A stretch of DNA of 64,000 nucleotides from an uncultured Saprospiraceae bacterium (GTDB lineage: Bacteria; Bacteroidota; Bacteroidia; Chitinophagales; Saprospiraceae), in assembly GCA_937139495.1 (NCBI GenBank), contig CAKZQC010000050.1:20403-84402 (forward strand), read 5' to 3'. The position numbers and the translations under genes are program-made. A model generated the notes under the pieces. That model did no database searches and was not told the origin of the DNA. It worked only from the letters and a program-made list of their open reading frames with translations. Of this stretch, positions 27,601 through 35,770 are shown one piece after another; position 1 is the first letter of the stretch; every line of letters begins with the position of its first letter.

Positions 27601-27795
27601 GATTTGAGTGGTGCTGGTTTGATAGGTGCTGATTTGATAGATGCCGCTATTGATATTCCCAATTTTCTTACTGAAGAATACTTAATGCAAAACAATATTC
27701 AAGGAGCAGAATATCTATTACAAAAATACTCCTTAGTCGAAATGAAAGTTGAAGGTACTTTACCAAAACCTCGATACAGGTTTGTCCTAAAATAA
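24661..27795 (+). CDS. PD-(D/E)XK nuclease - NACHT NTPase - pentapeptide repeat protein (putative antiphage)
   Basis: A 1,044-residue, three-part protein. Residues 1-110 look like a Cap4/DUF4297-type nuclease: QGFCFQ (19-24), Glu47 and Asp50/Asp51 in CEFKDD, and QVK (66-68) fit a PD-(D/E)XK active site. A helical, Lys/Glu-rich linker follows to about 400. The NACHT domain has Walker A GYPGQGKTS (413-421) and Walker B LLILDGLDEL (483-492), and then a helical region. Residues 877-996 are 24 consecutive pentapeptide repeats (A[D/N]L-type), and a short tail ends the protein. Nuclease-NACHT fusions are known bacterial NLR-like antiphage proteins in which the C-terminal repeat part senses the invader. 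A pentapeptide-repeat sensor is unusual. The gene is a single-gene unit with an AT-rich upstream region and could have been acquired horizontally. Confidence 0.85.
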   Translation: MSQVFHLFKQGTDAIPTNQGFCFQYLVTLERWLYNYTNGIEEDIYCEFKDDIFQEDKVANTRKFTQVKCYSADFKLQDKAVIESLIHFYDLYLTHKADAAVSFVFEANCNVNRTGISKGAKLLVEWFDTQANLDEILLINLSTFLENKMSSFINKRLEVFEEKNKTNSKALTDAEAKIDAIQANIESNDFKKFIKSIEWKFDNLDKKEAINKRTQNCYDLISKVSELEKDKNPEVLFTLLLNEVVTCSTKEKEQERCLTTALFKEKIEVANTSDEVLKSLDERTITIIDALKKVASQVDFIANDVQQKNNAIALAAEEKKQSITKYYKVLKGHYNQNVLQDELMTLADIYVRPYISVHQHALADEVELKHNQTFYKVAQYKQAYELIHDFATNNIALDTPFKNKQANVLIMLGYPGQGKTSMCNHYLHHSINPTDLTNNKVFLVRLREITHIKGLLNEPITQLLKEIQSTCEHIKKSDLKNALLILDGLDELMMKEGMKGTHVEEFCKVIEQKAAQYNYKVLLTSRYGYIDLEKISKEKYLVAQLDLMTKEEQYQWCDQYAKIHPSSKVTRTVIDSLYTDEELRYLKDLLSQPLLLHLVAVTDISLGKDTIKNKADIYNNLFTNLIDRSWSDRGQIDLLEGLDKQSLRAYLQVIALEIHKSENEYIRKNELDNLTETETFLAKLSNGQSLGDCLKPLMVSFYMNEVKKQQQDIDEKDNFRNYAIEFLHKSLHEYLAAERIWELFKMFAIKDSSNHFRISDVDEVFKYVGIHLSPKLLTYEIRSDLNNIITNDKEADKTLIYQRLYHFLAELSAVNFIDLPNARRSKNIIEQGINFCIPYLEVLNLLLLQSGVKSNPLPTNFATYWRTINCWHYTLNLRGANLRGADLRGADLRGADLGAADLKYANLIYSNLIYSNLSHANLSRANLSYANLRSANLGGADLSGADLVNANLINTNLSRADLRGTDLRGANLSRADLIGADLSGAGLIGADLIDAAIDIPNFLTEEYLMQNNIQGAEYLLQKYSLVEMKVEGTLPKPRYRFVLK
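27289..27648 (+). repeat. 15-bp tandem coding repeats (24 units) encoding pentapeptides
   Basis: Twenty-four 15-base units, many close to GCTGATTTGAGGGGT, encode the pentapeptide repeats of the NACHT protein. The first four units are almost identical at DNA level, which indicates recent slippage or unequal exchange rather than ancient repeats. Confidence 0.85.
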
Positions 27796-27936
27796 TAGCT
27801 TAAAATAGTCAGATTTGAGTCGATACAAATCCAATACTCAGTATCAGTATGCTTTTATAATTCTTAACCTCTAGCTTGCTACTATTTCCCTCTAAATGAG
27901 ATAAATATTCGATTTACTTTTCAAACAAAAAATAAA

Positions 27937-28905
27937 ATGAGTTATCTAGAAACGACACACAACGTGTACAAAGAAGCGGCACTAACGCCTGATGTAGGCT
28001 TATGCTGTACCACCAATCCAATTTGGGAACTCCCTGGATTGAAGATTCCGACTATCATGCAAGAAATGAACTACGGTTGTGGCTCTACGGTGCATGCCCG
28101 TGATTTGACCAACAACCCCCAGATGTTGTATGTTGGTGTTGGTGGCGGCATGGAATTGTTGCAATTTGCCTATTTCAATAGAAACAAAGGCGGTGTTATT
28201 GGCTTAGATGTCGTGGACGAAATGTTGGAAGCTTCTCGAAAGAACTTCATCGTAGCAGAAGAACAAAACGATTGGTTCCAATCGGACTTTGTTGATTTGC
28301 GCAAAGGAGATGCCATGGCGTTGCCCGTAGCCGATAATTCTATTGATGTAGCAGCACAAAATTGTTTATTCAATATTTTTAAGTCCGATGACTTGAAAAA
28401 AGCGATTGCAGAAATGTACCGTGTGCTGAAACCGCACGGAAAATTGGTTATGAGTGATCCGACTTGTGAGCAACCCATGAATGACGAACTACGCAACGAT
28501 GAGCGTTTGAGAGCCTTGTGTTTGAGCGGAAGTCTGTCCATTGCCGATTATGTCAAAGCATTGACCGATGCAGGTTTTGGAACCATTGAAATACGAGCCA
28601 GAAAGCCCTATCGAATTTTAGATCCAAAGAGTTATCCAACAGCGGAGTTGATTTATATCGAATCTATTGAAGTGGCAGCCATCAAAGACCCGATGCCAGC
28701 AGATGGTCCTTGTGTATTTACAGGCAAAGCAGCCATTTATTATGGCAGTGAAACTTATTTTGATGATGGATTGGGACATACTTTATCCAAGAATCAACCG
28801 TTGGCTATTTGCGACAAAACAGCCGCTGCCCTACAAGCTTTGGGCAGAGATGATATTTATATTTCGGAATCTACTTTCCATTACGATGGTGGTGGCTGTT
28901 GCTAG
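27937..28905 (+). CDS. arsM: Arsenite methyltransferase, arsenosugar-type ArsM
   Basis: A 322-residue SAM-dependent methyltransferase. Its opening (MSYLETTHNVYKEAA, GLCCTTNPIWELPGLKIP, NYGCGSTVHARDL) is that of the ArsM family linked to arsenosugar biosynthesis. Candidate As(III)-binding cysteines are Cys23/Cys24 and Cys48, and the protein ends in GGGCC. The SAM-binding motif I is YVGVGGGMELLQF (65-77), followed by VIGLDVVDEML and the motif LKPHGKLVMSDPTCEQP. It would methylate arsenite as detoxification or as the first step towards arsenosugars. The partner radical-SAM gene arsS is not adjacent here. It stands alone between the NACHT gene and a decayed methyltransferase remnant. Confidence 0.88.
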   Translation: MSYLETTHNVYKEAALTPDVGLCCTTNPIWELPGLKIPTIMQEMNYGCGSTVHARDLTNNPQMLYVGVGGGMELLQFAYFNRNKGGVIGLDVVDEMLEASRKNFIVAEEQNDWFQSDFVDLRKGDAMALPVADNSIDVAAQNCLFNIFKSDDLKKAIAEMYRVLKPHGKLVMSDPTCEQPMNDELRNDERLRALCLSGSLSIADYVKALTDAGFGTIEIRARKPYRILDPKSYPTAELIYIESIEVAAIKDPMPADGPCVFTGKAAIYYGSETYFDDGLGHTLSKNQPLAICDKTAAALQALGRDDIYISESTFHYDGGGCC

Positions 28906-28960
28906 AGTGTAGCCGTTATTTATTTCAAGCCTTGCACATTTTGATTCCATTTAATGACTG

Positions 28961-29278
28961 ATGCTACGCAAGAACATTTGGAGTTTTGAATTAAAAAAAG
29001 ATTTGTTCTATTTTTTCTCAAGAACTAAGCCTACTGAAAATATGGGAATTATGGAAAACAAGCGAATACTATCCCTTGAAAATACGCTTAAACTTCAAGG
29101 GTTTCCACAGGAAATTAACTAGAACCGACTTCTTCAAGAAAAACAAATATTTCAAAAACTAAAAGGAAGTCTAAAAATTCCATTGAAGTCAGTATTGAAA
29201 GGTGATAGTATCTTGTTTGCAATATTGAACCTAGACTTTGCTTCTTTCGGTAATGGAAAGAAGAATAGATATAATTGA
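28961..29278 (+). pseudogene. Decayed C-terminal fragment resembling a cytosine-5 DNA methyltransferase
   Basis: The frame beginning at ATG 28961 encodes ENKRILSLENTLKLQGFP (ending at about 29110), close to the R-x-L-[ST]-x-x-E-x-x-x-LQGFP motif (motif IX region) near the C terminus of m5C DNA methyltransferases. It hits a TAG at 29120-29122, then stays open to a TGA at 29276. That second stretch includes FQKLKGSLKIPLKSVL, which fits a damaged version of the final GNSxxxPxxxxI motif. No catalytic PCQ or ENV motif is present, so only a 3' remnant survives. It lies in a region otherwise without genes (28906-29513), beside the NACHT gene, and may be a relic of a restriction-modification locus. 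The similarity is short, so the call is tentative. Confidence 0.5.
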
Positions 29279-29438
29279 CCTGCCCTATTGGCAAAAACCT
29301 ATCTCTTACGTAACATCAATTAATGAAATAACTAGATATAAGTATAGGACAAAAAATAAGAACGAGACGTGGCAACCACCTAACTCAGCCAAATGCAACA
29401 CTTTTTTTTCGTTCTTGCACTCAATAAAATAACTTCAA

Positions 29439-29480
29439 AAAAAATCCCTAGCACCTACAACGTAGGCACTAGGGATTTTT
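29439..29480. terminator. Hairpin terminator
   Basis: AAAAATCCCTAGCACCTAC, loop AAC, GTAGGCACTAGGGATTTTT. It forms a long stem with A/T tails, serving the minus-strand subtilase gene that ends at 29514. Confidence 0.88.
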
Positions 29481-29513
29481 GATTAGTAAGATAATAAACA
29501 TTATTATTGCTGT

Positions 29514-32500
29514 TTACTCCTTCACCAATTTACGCATTTCTACCACCTCATTGGTGTACATTTTTACCAAATAAACACCAGAAGGATAGGCGTTCAAATC
29601 TAAGATTTGTTGCGTTGCCCCTTGTGGCATTTTGGTTTGTTGCAATACTTTGCCATCAATAGATAGAATTTGTATTTCTAAGTCGGTAGCGAGTCCCTCG
29701 CTAAATCGCAAAGTCGCTTGATTGTTAGTAGGATTGGGCGACAAAACTACGTCCAAATCGTTACTAATTTTCTGTATGCCGACTGTTACCGAAACCGTAT
29801 CGGCATGTGTACAAGTAACACTATTAGGACGAAGCGTAACCGTGTAATTGCCCGTAGTAGCGTAGGTATGAGTAGGATTCTGCACATTGGAGGTATTGCC
29901 ATCACCAAAATCCCAAATCCAGCTTGTCGCTCCTATCGTATTGTCGGTAAACGCAACCGTACTATTGTTGGCAACATAACTAAAGTTAGGTTCTAGAACC
30001 GTAGCCGTGACAGGTACTGCTGGACTCACACACGGAGACAATTGCAATTCCCAATCGTAGAAATAGTAATAAAAGTCAGCAGGAGCACCTGCGGTAGAAC
30101 CTGTCATAGTCACGACATTGGGCAAGCTATAAGGATAGCTTACGCTACTATTATTTCTATACAAATTGACAGAAGAACCACCTAAGGCATAATCGCCACT
30201 ACCTGGCACTTGCATGTTCAGATTGACCCGTTGAGGACCATCTACTAGGGTTACCGTTACTTGTTGTAACACGGTATTGGCAACTGTTCCCCCGCCAGCA
30301 ACATTGCCGTCCCAAAGGTAAACAACACGATCACCTGCACCATTGGCATCCACCCAAACCGATACTAAGGTAAAGCTCGTATCTGCTGTAAAATTAATTG
30401 CTCCGACAAAAGTACTGTTGTGATATCCACCACCGCCAATAGTACCATCTACTGGACCTACTTTTTGGCTTGGAGAAGCTATCACTTCTCTTACTTGATA
30501 CGTCGTTGTGGTCGTCAATGGAGGCGTTTGATAACCAAAAGAAGAGGTCGTCAATAGATTACCTGCATTATCCAACCATTCCAAACTGGAGGTTTGCGAT
30601 ACCGCATCTAATCCAATTCGGTCGTTTTCGCAACCAAAACCATTAATCACGCTTGTTATTTCTGGGTAGTTGATACGAATGTAATTCGTTTTAGTTTCCA
30701 AATCATTGCCTATCGCATTGGTTGCTTGTAGCGTCACGGTATACAAACCAGAATTGGCATAGGTGTGCGTTGGATTTTGAGCTGTAGAAGTAGTACCATC
30801 ACCAAATGTCCAGAGCCAGCTCGTCGCGTCATTGCCCGATTTGTCTTCAAAATTAACCTCGCCCAAACAAGTAGTCGTAACATCAGCAGCAAAATTTGCA
30901 TTGGGTGCCACCCCTGTAACATTAACATTGATATTATCTAGGTACAAGTTTTGACCAAAAGCACAAATATTGACAAATCTGAGGGTAATATTATTACCAA
31001 TATAACTGGTCAAATCAATAGAGTCGGTTCTCCATTCGTTGGCAGCCGTCGGAGCCCAATTGCTCGTAATGGGTGTGCTTGTCGCTAGCGTCGCACCACC
31101 TTTGAGGTAGATTGGACTGTATGTTTGTCCACAATCGGTCGAAATATCTACTCGTAATTCATCAACTGCAGTGTTGTATTGGCGGTACGCTACATCAAAC
31201 TTAAGTGCTGCGGTCACCCCTGCACTCAAATCAAGTGTCATGACCTGAAAAATATCTTCTTCGCCTACTGCATTGTAATTATAATTATTAAGATACAAAG
31301 CATTTGTTGTATTTCCATCAATACCTGCTACGTTTATTGTTGTCCATGTCGTGGCATTATCGGAATTGATAATTACGCTATTTTGAAGCGGGAAAAAATT
31401 TCCTTCAAAAGTTTCTTGATAAGGAAAACTCGCCAACGGTTCTGCTATCTCAAAAGTCTGATACAAAGTATCGTTGCAACTGGTACTATCGGTCTCCAAC
31501 CCCGTCCATATCTTGATAGTATATTGTCCTGCACTTACGTTCAATGATTGATTGAAGGTATGCAAAGCCGTACTTCCTGCATTGAGATTCCCCGTGAACG
31601 TGTCTCGTACGATTGGATTATTATCTACTTGATAATACACTTCAAAGTTCGTTTCCGTAAAAAGTCCTATATTTTGGAGTTGCACTTGAACAGGAACCGC
31701 AGAAATTCCGCCACAGCGCTCTGTAAAAACACTTGGCGACAAAATACTGTCTATCCCTGCGTCATTTCCACCATTACAAGAAAGAAAACAAGTGGCTTGT
31801 CCACCTACTGTACCGCTATACTGAACTGCTATTTGGCGTAGCCCTACTATACCATTTGGTCCTGTGGAGCGTACCGAAAACCAATAACTAGCATTGACAT
31901 CTGGAACCGTAATGGTGTGTTGCAATCCTGTCGAAGAGCCAATAGAATCCATATATTTATCCCCCAGCATGAAGACATCATAGCCTGTTGCACCCGGTAC
32001 ATTATTCCAAGCTAATTCTATCGTATTATTGCTCGCACAAACTCTATCAACACGTATATTCCCAGGTCTATTGATAATAGAAAAATTGGCATCACTTTCA
32101 TCTGTTGCTGCTCCTCTTGATACTCGAATACGACTCTGTCCGTTGACGATAGCAGGTACCGTCCAGTCAAAAAAGCGTGCGGTGCCTGGAGCCGTACTAA
32201 TAAATATCCAAGTAGCTCCACCATCTCTAGAAAATTCAATGGTAAAGTTTCCTATATCACCATAAGCGTCCCAGTGAATACGATCGTTTACTCCCGGCAA
32301 TAAACCTTCGCCGCCCATCGGAAAAGTAACCGTAATGTCGTCGTACAAAAATTCGTAAACGACCCAATATTCTTGTGTACCAAAAGGAATTGTTTTTCCT
32401 TTTATTTTTAGATTGTACGTACCTGCGGTCGGATTGTCTATCGCAATTTGCTCTACATTATTGAGTGTATCTATACCCTTGGTAGCTGGCGTAGCCAAGC

Positions 32501-34247
32501 TAGTTACATTAGGTGCAATATCCAGTACCCAAGGCAAATAAGTGGTATTAGCAGCATCTTGTACCGTTGCATCTAAATCGTTGACCAAAGCGTAAGCTGC
32601 TGTAGTAGCACCTTCTGGATCTACCCAGTACACCATTATTTTGGCACGTTGTACACCTGCTGGAATCGTGATACTGTGCGTGGCACTATCGCCTTGTGTG
32701 ATCGTACCTGACAAATAACGATTTTCTTCCAATAATTGAGCAGCTTTAAGCCCATTCACTTTTCCCCAACCATATATAAAATCAGGGCCATCATTACCCA
32801 AATCATTTGCTGTATTGAGCATCGTTGCTTTTAGCAATGCAGAAGGAGCAGTATTTCCACTATTAAGTTGACCATAAGCATCGTACAACTGTGCCATTAC
32901 GCCAGCTATACCCGGTGCAGCAGCAGAAGTACCACCACCAGCAGCATAAGTATTGTCAGGATCTGTTGACATTTGACTATTTCCGTGTGCGGAAATGTCA
33001 GGTTTGATACGTCCGTCAACGGCTGGTCCACGGCTCGAAGAAGCAATAATAGCATCGGTTTCACTTAGGTTGGCGGTAGCGATTACATTTTTTCCTTCTT
33101 TGTGTCCACCTGTAATATTTCCCCATTGCGTTCCTGCACCATAACCACAATCTTGCCCGTTGCTATTGCCTGCCGAAAAGACTTGCATTAGTGTCGGATT
33201 ATCGACGATTTCACCATCAACTAGTCGAGTGGTGGTGGTATATCCTGCACCACAACCATTGCTATACGAAGAGTTGAACACCAATACCGCACTATCTTGA
33301 TGCAGTGCAATGGTTCCGCCCATAGCACTAGTATATTGTCGTACATGGATATAAGACCCTGGAGCCATTCCTCGCATCGTTGGGTCTAGGTTGCCTGCTC
33401 CACCAGCTATACCAGTGGTCATATCTCCATGTGTTCCCGTAAAATCATTGGCTACATCTTGCTGATTGAGTCTGCCTGTAAAATCAATATGCGGTCCTAC
33501 AAAACCGTCATCATTAATGGCAATATTGATACCTGTTCCATCGTAGTTTCTACCTCCAAAATAATCATTATCAATCGCATTGGAGCGATGCAGATTCCGC
33601 CCGTCGTCCGATTCTGGTTGCCCAGGCTCGGACATCAAATCCAAAAATTTGATACAAGCCAACTGCTTGATAGCTGCCAATTGGGCAGGCAATACTTGCA
33701 GGTTGAGTGTTTGCACATGCTCAAAGGATTCTTGCACCAACGCTCCCAAAGGCAACAAACTCGCTTGTACCTCACTCGCTTTGATGGTACTATAATATTG
33801 TACACTTACATTGACGTAGTTGCCTTCCATTGCCCAGCTTGGGAGGTCGCCTTGTAGTCTTTTACTCGTTTTGTGGCTTTCGCCAATAGGCTGAATGCTC
33901 ACAATACCAAACTTCGACCAAGTAGCAAAGTCAAACGTAATTGGAATCGCTGCGATATAAACATTGTTCGGAATGTATTCCAATAGTTGTATGCCTGCTT
34001 GCTTTATTTGCTGGTGTTGTGCTGCCGTTGGCAATTGCTCAAACTGAACAAAACGATAAAAATATTGCCCAAATTTTTCGGAAGCGGCTATTTGGCTGAC
34101 TTGTTTCAATTCAGAAGCATTGGACGGAAAAATAACGGTTTCTTGTTGAAAATGAACAACAGGATTGTTCTTTTGTGCTTGCAAATAGTTGGTCGATACG
34201 ACCAAGCAACTCAAACAAAAAAGTAGCTTAATGACGTTGTACTGCAT
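29514..34247 (-). CDS. Secreted S8 (subtilisin-like) serine protease with PKD domains and T9SS tail
   Basis: A 1,577-residue exported protease. The signal peptide ends near YLQAQ and a propeptide-like region runs to about 210. The S8 domain shows the Asp region INIAINDDGF (Asp246/247), His273 in GTHGDMTTGI, oxyanion Asn361 in SAGNSNG and Ser441 in GGTSAAAPGIAG. A fibronectin-III-like part, a jelly-roll-like region (about 940-1130) and two PKD domains (WTFGDGTTST...HTYA and WDFGDGNTSN...HTYA) follow. The C-terminal 80 residues are a type A T9SS sorting domain (VVLSPNPTNN ... GVYLVKM). It is a T9SS-exported surface or secreted protease for extracellular protein digestion. It is monocistronic, with a strong terminator. 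Confidence 0.95.
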   Translation of the reverse strand: MQYNVIKLLFCLSCLVVSTNYLQAQKNNPVVHFQQETVIFPSNASELKQVSQIAASEKFGQYFYRFVQFEQLPTAAQHQQIKQAGIQLLEYIPNNVYIAAIPITFDFATWSKFGIVSIQPIGESHKTSKRLQGDLPSWAMEGNYVNVSVQYYSTIKASEVQASLLPLGALVQESFEHVQTLNLQVLPAQLAAIKQLACIKFLDLMSEPGQPESDDGRNLHRSNAIDNDYFGGRNYDGTGINIAINDDGFVGPHIDFTGRLNQQDVANDFTGTHGDMTTGIAGGAGNLDPTMRGMAPGSYIHVRQYTSAMGGTIALHQDSAVLVFNSSYSNGCGAGYTTTTRLVDGEIVDNPTLMQVFSAGNSNGQDCGYGAGTQWGNITGGHKEGKNVIATANLSETDAIIASSSRGPAVDGRIKPDISAHGNSQMSTDPDNTYAAGGGTSAAAPGIAGVMAQLYDAYGQLNSGNTAPSALLKATMLNTANDLGNDGPDFIYGWGKVNGLKAAQLLEENRYLSGTITQGDSATHSITIPAGVQRAKIMVYWVDPEGATTAAYALVNDLDATVQDAANTTYLPWVLDIAPNVTSLATPATKGIDTLNNVEQIAIDNPTAGTYNLKIKGKTIPFGTQEYWVVYEFLYDDITVTFPMGGEGLLPGVNDRIHWDAYGDIGNFTIEFSRDGGATWIFISTAPGTARFFDWTVPAIVNGQSRIRVSRGAATDESDANFSIINRPGNIRVDRVCASNNTIELAWNNVPGATGYDVFMLGDKYMDSIGSSTGLQHTITVPDVNASYWFSVRSTGPNGIVGLRQIAVQYSGTVGGQATCFLSCNGGNDAGIDSILSPSVFTERCGGISAVPVQVQLQNIGLFTETNFEVYYQVDNNPIVRDTFTGNLNAGSTALHTFNQSLNVSAGQYTIKIWTGLETDSTSCNDTLYQTFEIAEPLASFPYQETFEGNFFPLQNSVIINSDNATTWTTINVAGIDGNTTNALYLNNYNYNAVGEEDIFQVMTLDLSAGVTAALKFDVAYRQYNTAVDELRVDISTDCGQTYSPIYLKGGATLATSTPITSNWAPTAANEWRTDSIDLTSYIGNNITLRFVNICAFGQNLYLDNINVNVTGVAPNANFAADVTTTCLGEVNFEDKSGNDATSWLWTFGDGTTSTAQNPTHTYANSGLYTVTLQATNAIGNDLETKTNYIRINYPEITSVINGFGCENDRIGLDAVSQTSSLEWLDNAGNLLTTSSFGYQTPPLTTTTTYQVREVIASPSQKVGPVDGTIGGGGYHNSTFVGAINFTADTSFTLVSVWVDANGAGDRVVYLWDGNVAGGGTVANTVLQQVTVTLVDGPQRVNLNMQVPGSGDYALGGSSVNLYRNNSSVSYPYSLPNVVTMTGSTAGAPADFYYYFYDWELQLSPCVSPAVPVTATVLEPNFSYVANNSTVAFTDNTIGATSWIWDFGDGNTSNVQNPTHTYATTGNYTVTLRPNSVTCTHADTVSVTVGIQKISNDLDVVLSPNPTNNQATLRFSEGLATDLEIQILSIDGKVLQQTKMPQGATQQILDLNAYPSGVYLVKMYTNEVVEMRKLVKE

Positions 34248-34401
34248 CTGAATAGTTTTGTGATAAATTGAAAATAAAATAGGGCTATTAAGGTGGTTAC
34301 ACTAACTTCATATCAATATTACAAAATATTTACAACTCTTCATATCTTCCAACCGTCATTTTTTCGTGATAAAAAGTTGAGGTCGTACGATTCAAACACG
34401 T

Positions 34402-35379
34402 TTATCTGAGGTTTTTTACTGCTTTTTCTACCAGTTTGACCACTTTCTCCAATTTTACTTCTGGCGAAACAGACACAAATATTTTCGCCAAGTATTTACC
34501 TTTTCTGACCCAGAAATAGTAATAATTATTTTTTGCCCCCAATAACGCAATGGTTTCATTCGTCTCTGCATTGAACAAGAATAACTTTCGCTCGTCCCCT
34601 ATTTTTTTGTCCAACTCAATAGCCAACGCCCCTTCTGCTTGTTGTAGCGTATAAGCACGATAGTAGTTAGTGGCATGCTCTTCCGAATCCATCAAAAAGC
34701 GAAAATCAATAACTTTTTTATAGTTACTTTTTTTGTTTTCTTTCAATTCCCAAGTATTGAAAAAAAGAGCATTTTCAGTACACTCCAATTTATACTTATT
34801 AAGGTTGCCTTTTGTCAAAAAAGCGGTTGTTGGCACTTTCTGTTTTTCCCAATTAATGAAATGATATTCAAAATTCAAGGTTTTTTTAGTGTTTTCAAGA
34901 GTCATAACGCAACCTTTAAGCGTACTGGTTCCGTCTTTCCTTTCGTTACTCAATACACGCAATAGTTCCCCTAAATCGTCCGATATTCCGCCTTCTCCTG
35001 TATAGATTTGGTCCGAAAGTGTTTGACAAACGGCGCGGTCTTTTTGATGACAAAATCCGCTTACAAAGCTTTTTATCACATCTTTGGCAAAAGGTGTTTG
35101 TTCGGTTATGAATTTTAGTGTCACTTCGATTCGTGCCGTTAGCAGCACTTCGTTTTTGTCTATAATGAAGTACAAATCAATGTGTTCCTTGAAGCCGCCT
35201 GTTTTGTAATGTCGTTGTTTTTGCCCAAAGGGTAATGCTGTTTCTGTTTTCTGCTCAATATTGAAAAATTGGGCAAACTCGGATTCTAGGATTTCGTCCA
35301 TCGTGCTACCTACCCCATTGCCAAGCACCGCTTGAGTCATAAAAAGTAGCAAAAAAGAAAAGAATAAGGTCTTTGTCAT
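34402..35379 (-). CDS. Exported protein of unknown function
   Basis: A 325-residue protein with a clear signal peptide (MTKTLFFSFLLLFMTQAVLGN). The mature part is mixed alpha/beta, with alternating strands (EHIDLYFIIDKNEVLLTARIEVTLKF) and Lys-rich segments, and ends in an amphipathic helix (EKVVKLVEKAVKNLR). Three Cys residues occur in the mature chain. No family or catalytic motif was recognised. It shares strand with the subtilase gene downstream (about 150 bases away), but no link is evident. A palindromic repeat element lies about 130 bases upstream of its start. Confidence 0.75.
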   Translation of the reverse strand: MTKTLFFSFLLLFMTQAVLGNGVGSTMDEILESEFAQFFNIEQKTETALPFGQKQRHYKTGGFKEHIDLYFIIDKNEVLLTARIEVTLKFITEQTPFAKDVIKSFVSGFCHQKDRAVCQTLSDQIYTGEGGISDDLGELLRVLSNERKDGTSTLKGCVMTLENTKKTLNFEYHFINWEKQKVPTTAFLTKGNLNKYKLECTENALFFNTWELKENKKSNYKKVIDFRFLMDSEEHATNYYRAYTLQQAEGALAIELDKKIGDERKLFLFNAETNETIALLGAKNNYYYFWVRKGKYLAKIFVSVSPEVKLEKVVKLVEKAVKNLR

Positions 35380-35512
35380 GTTGATTTTTTGTTAAAGTGA
35401 TTTAATGTACTCAGAAATGATATTTCACCTGAGTGATCCAAGATAGTTAAATTTCGTGGTGGACACTTTGTTTTATTATCAGGATTCCTGATTTACATAC
35501 ATTTCTTATCCT

Positions 35513-35619
35513 AAGTAGGTGGACATAAATTTTCAACGCCAAAAAAAGTCTATTTTTAACAAAAAATAGTTCATTTTTCATTAGAGCTTATTACATCGCC
35601 AACTTGTGTCCACCTACTT
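35513..35619. repeat. 107-bp palindromic element, copy B
   Basis: Nearly identical to copy A at 19238-19334, with the same AAGTAGGTGGACA ends and inner hairpin. It differs mainly by a 10-base insertion (AGAGCTTATT) near 35582. It occupies part of the 391-base gap between the unknown exported protein and the YwqK-like gene; nothing else was recognised in that gap. Confidence 0.75.
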
Positions 35620-35770
35620 ACTCCATTTTGGTTTATATTTTGAGCTGTTTGCAATCCAGATTACAAAAATAAAAATAGTATGCTTATATTTACCTGTTAC
35701 CTGCTACACACGATATGGCACTACTAGAACTTTTTCTGCTAGAGCTTATTGCTAACAAAAACTAATTCGT

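Noticed and set aside
27289..27648. Regular short repeats that could be mistaken for a CRISPR array
   Set aside because: The period is 15 bases without spacers, and the repeats encode in-frame pentapeptides.
27444..27695. Open frame opposite the pentapeptide repeats
   Set aside because: Repetitive Lys/Ser/Ala/Pro product arises only from reading the 15-bp repeats backwards.
29238..29432. 64-codon open frame in the gap before the subtilase gene
   Set aside because: Low-complexity product with no family; it overlaps the methyltransferase remnant and lacks promoter or neighbour support.
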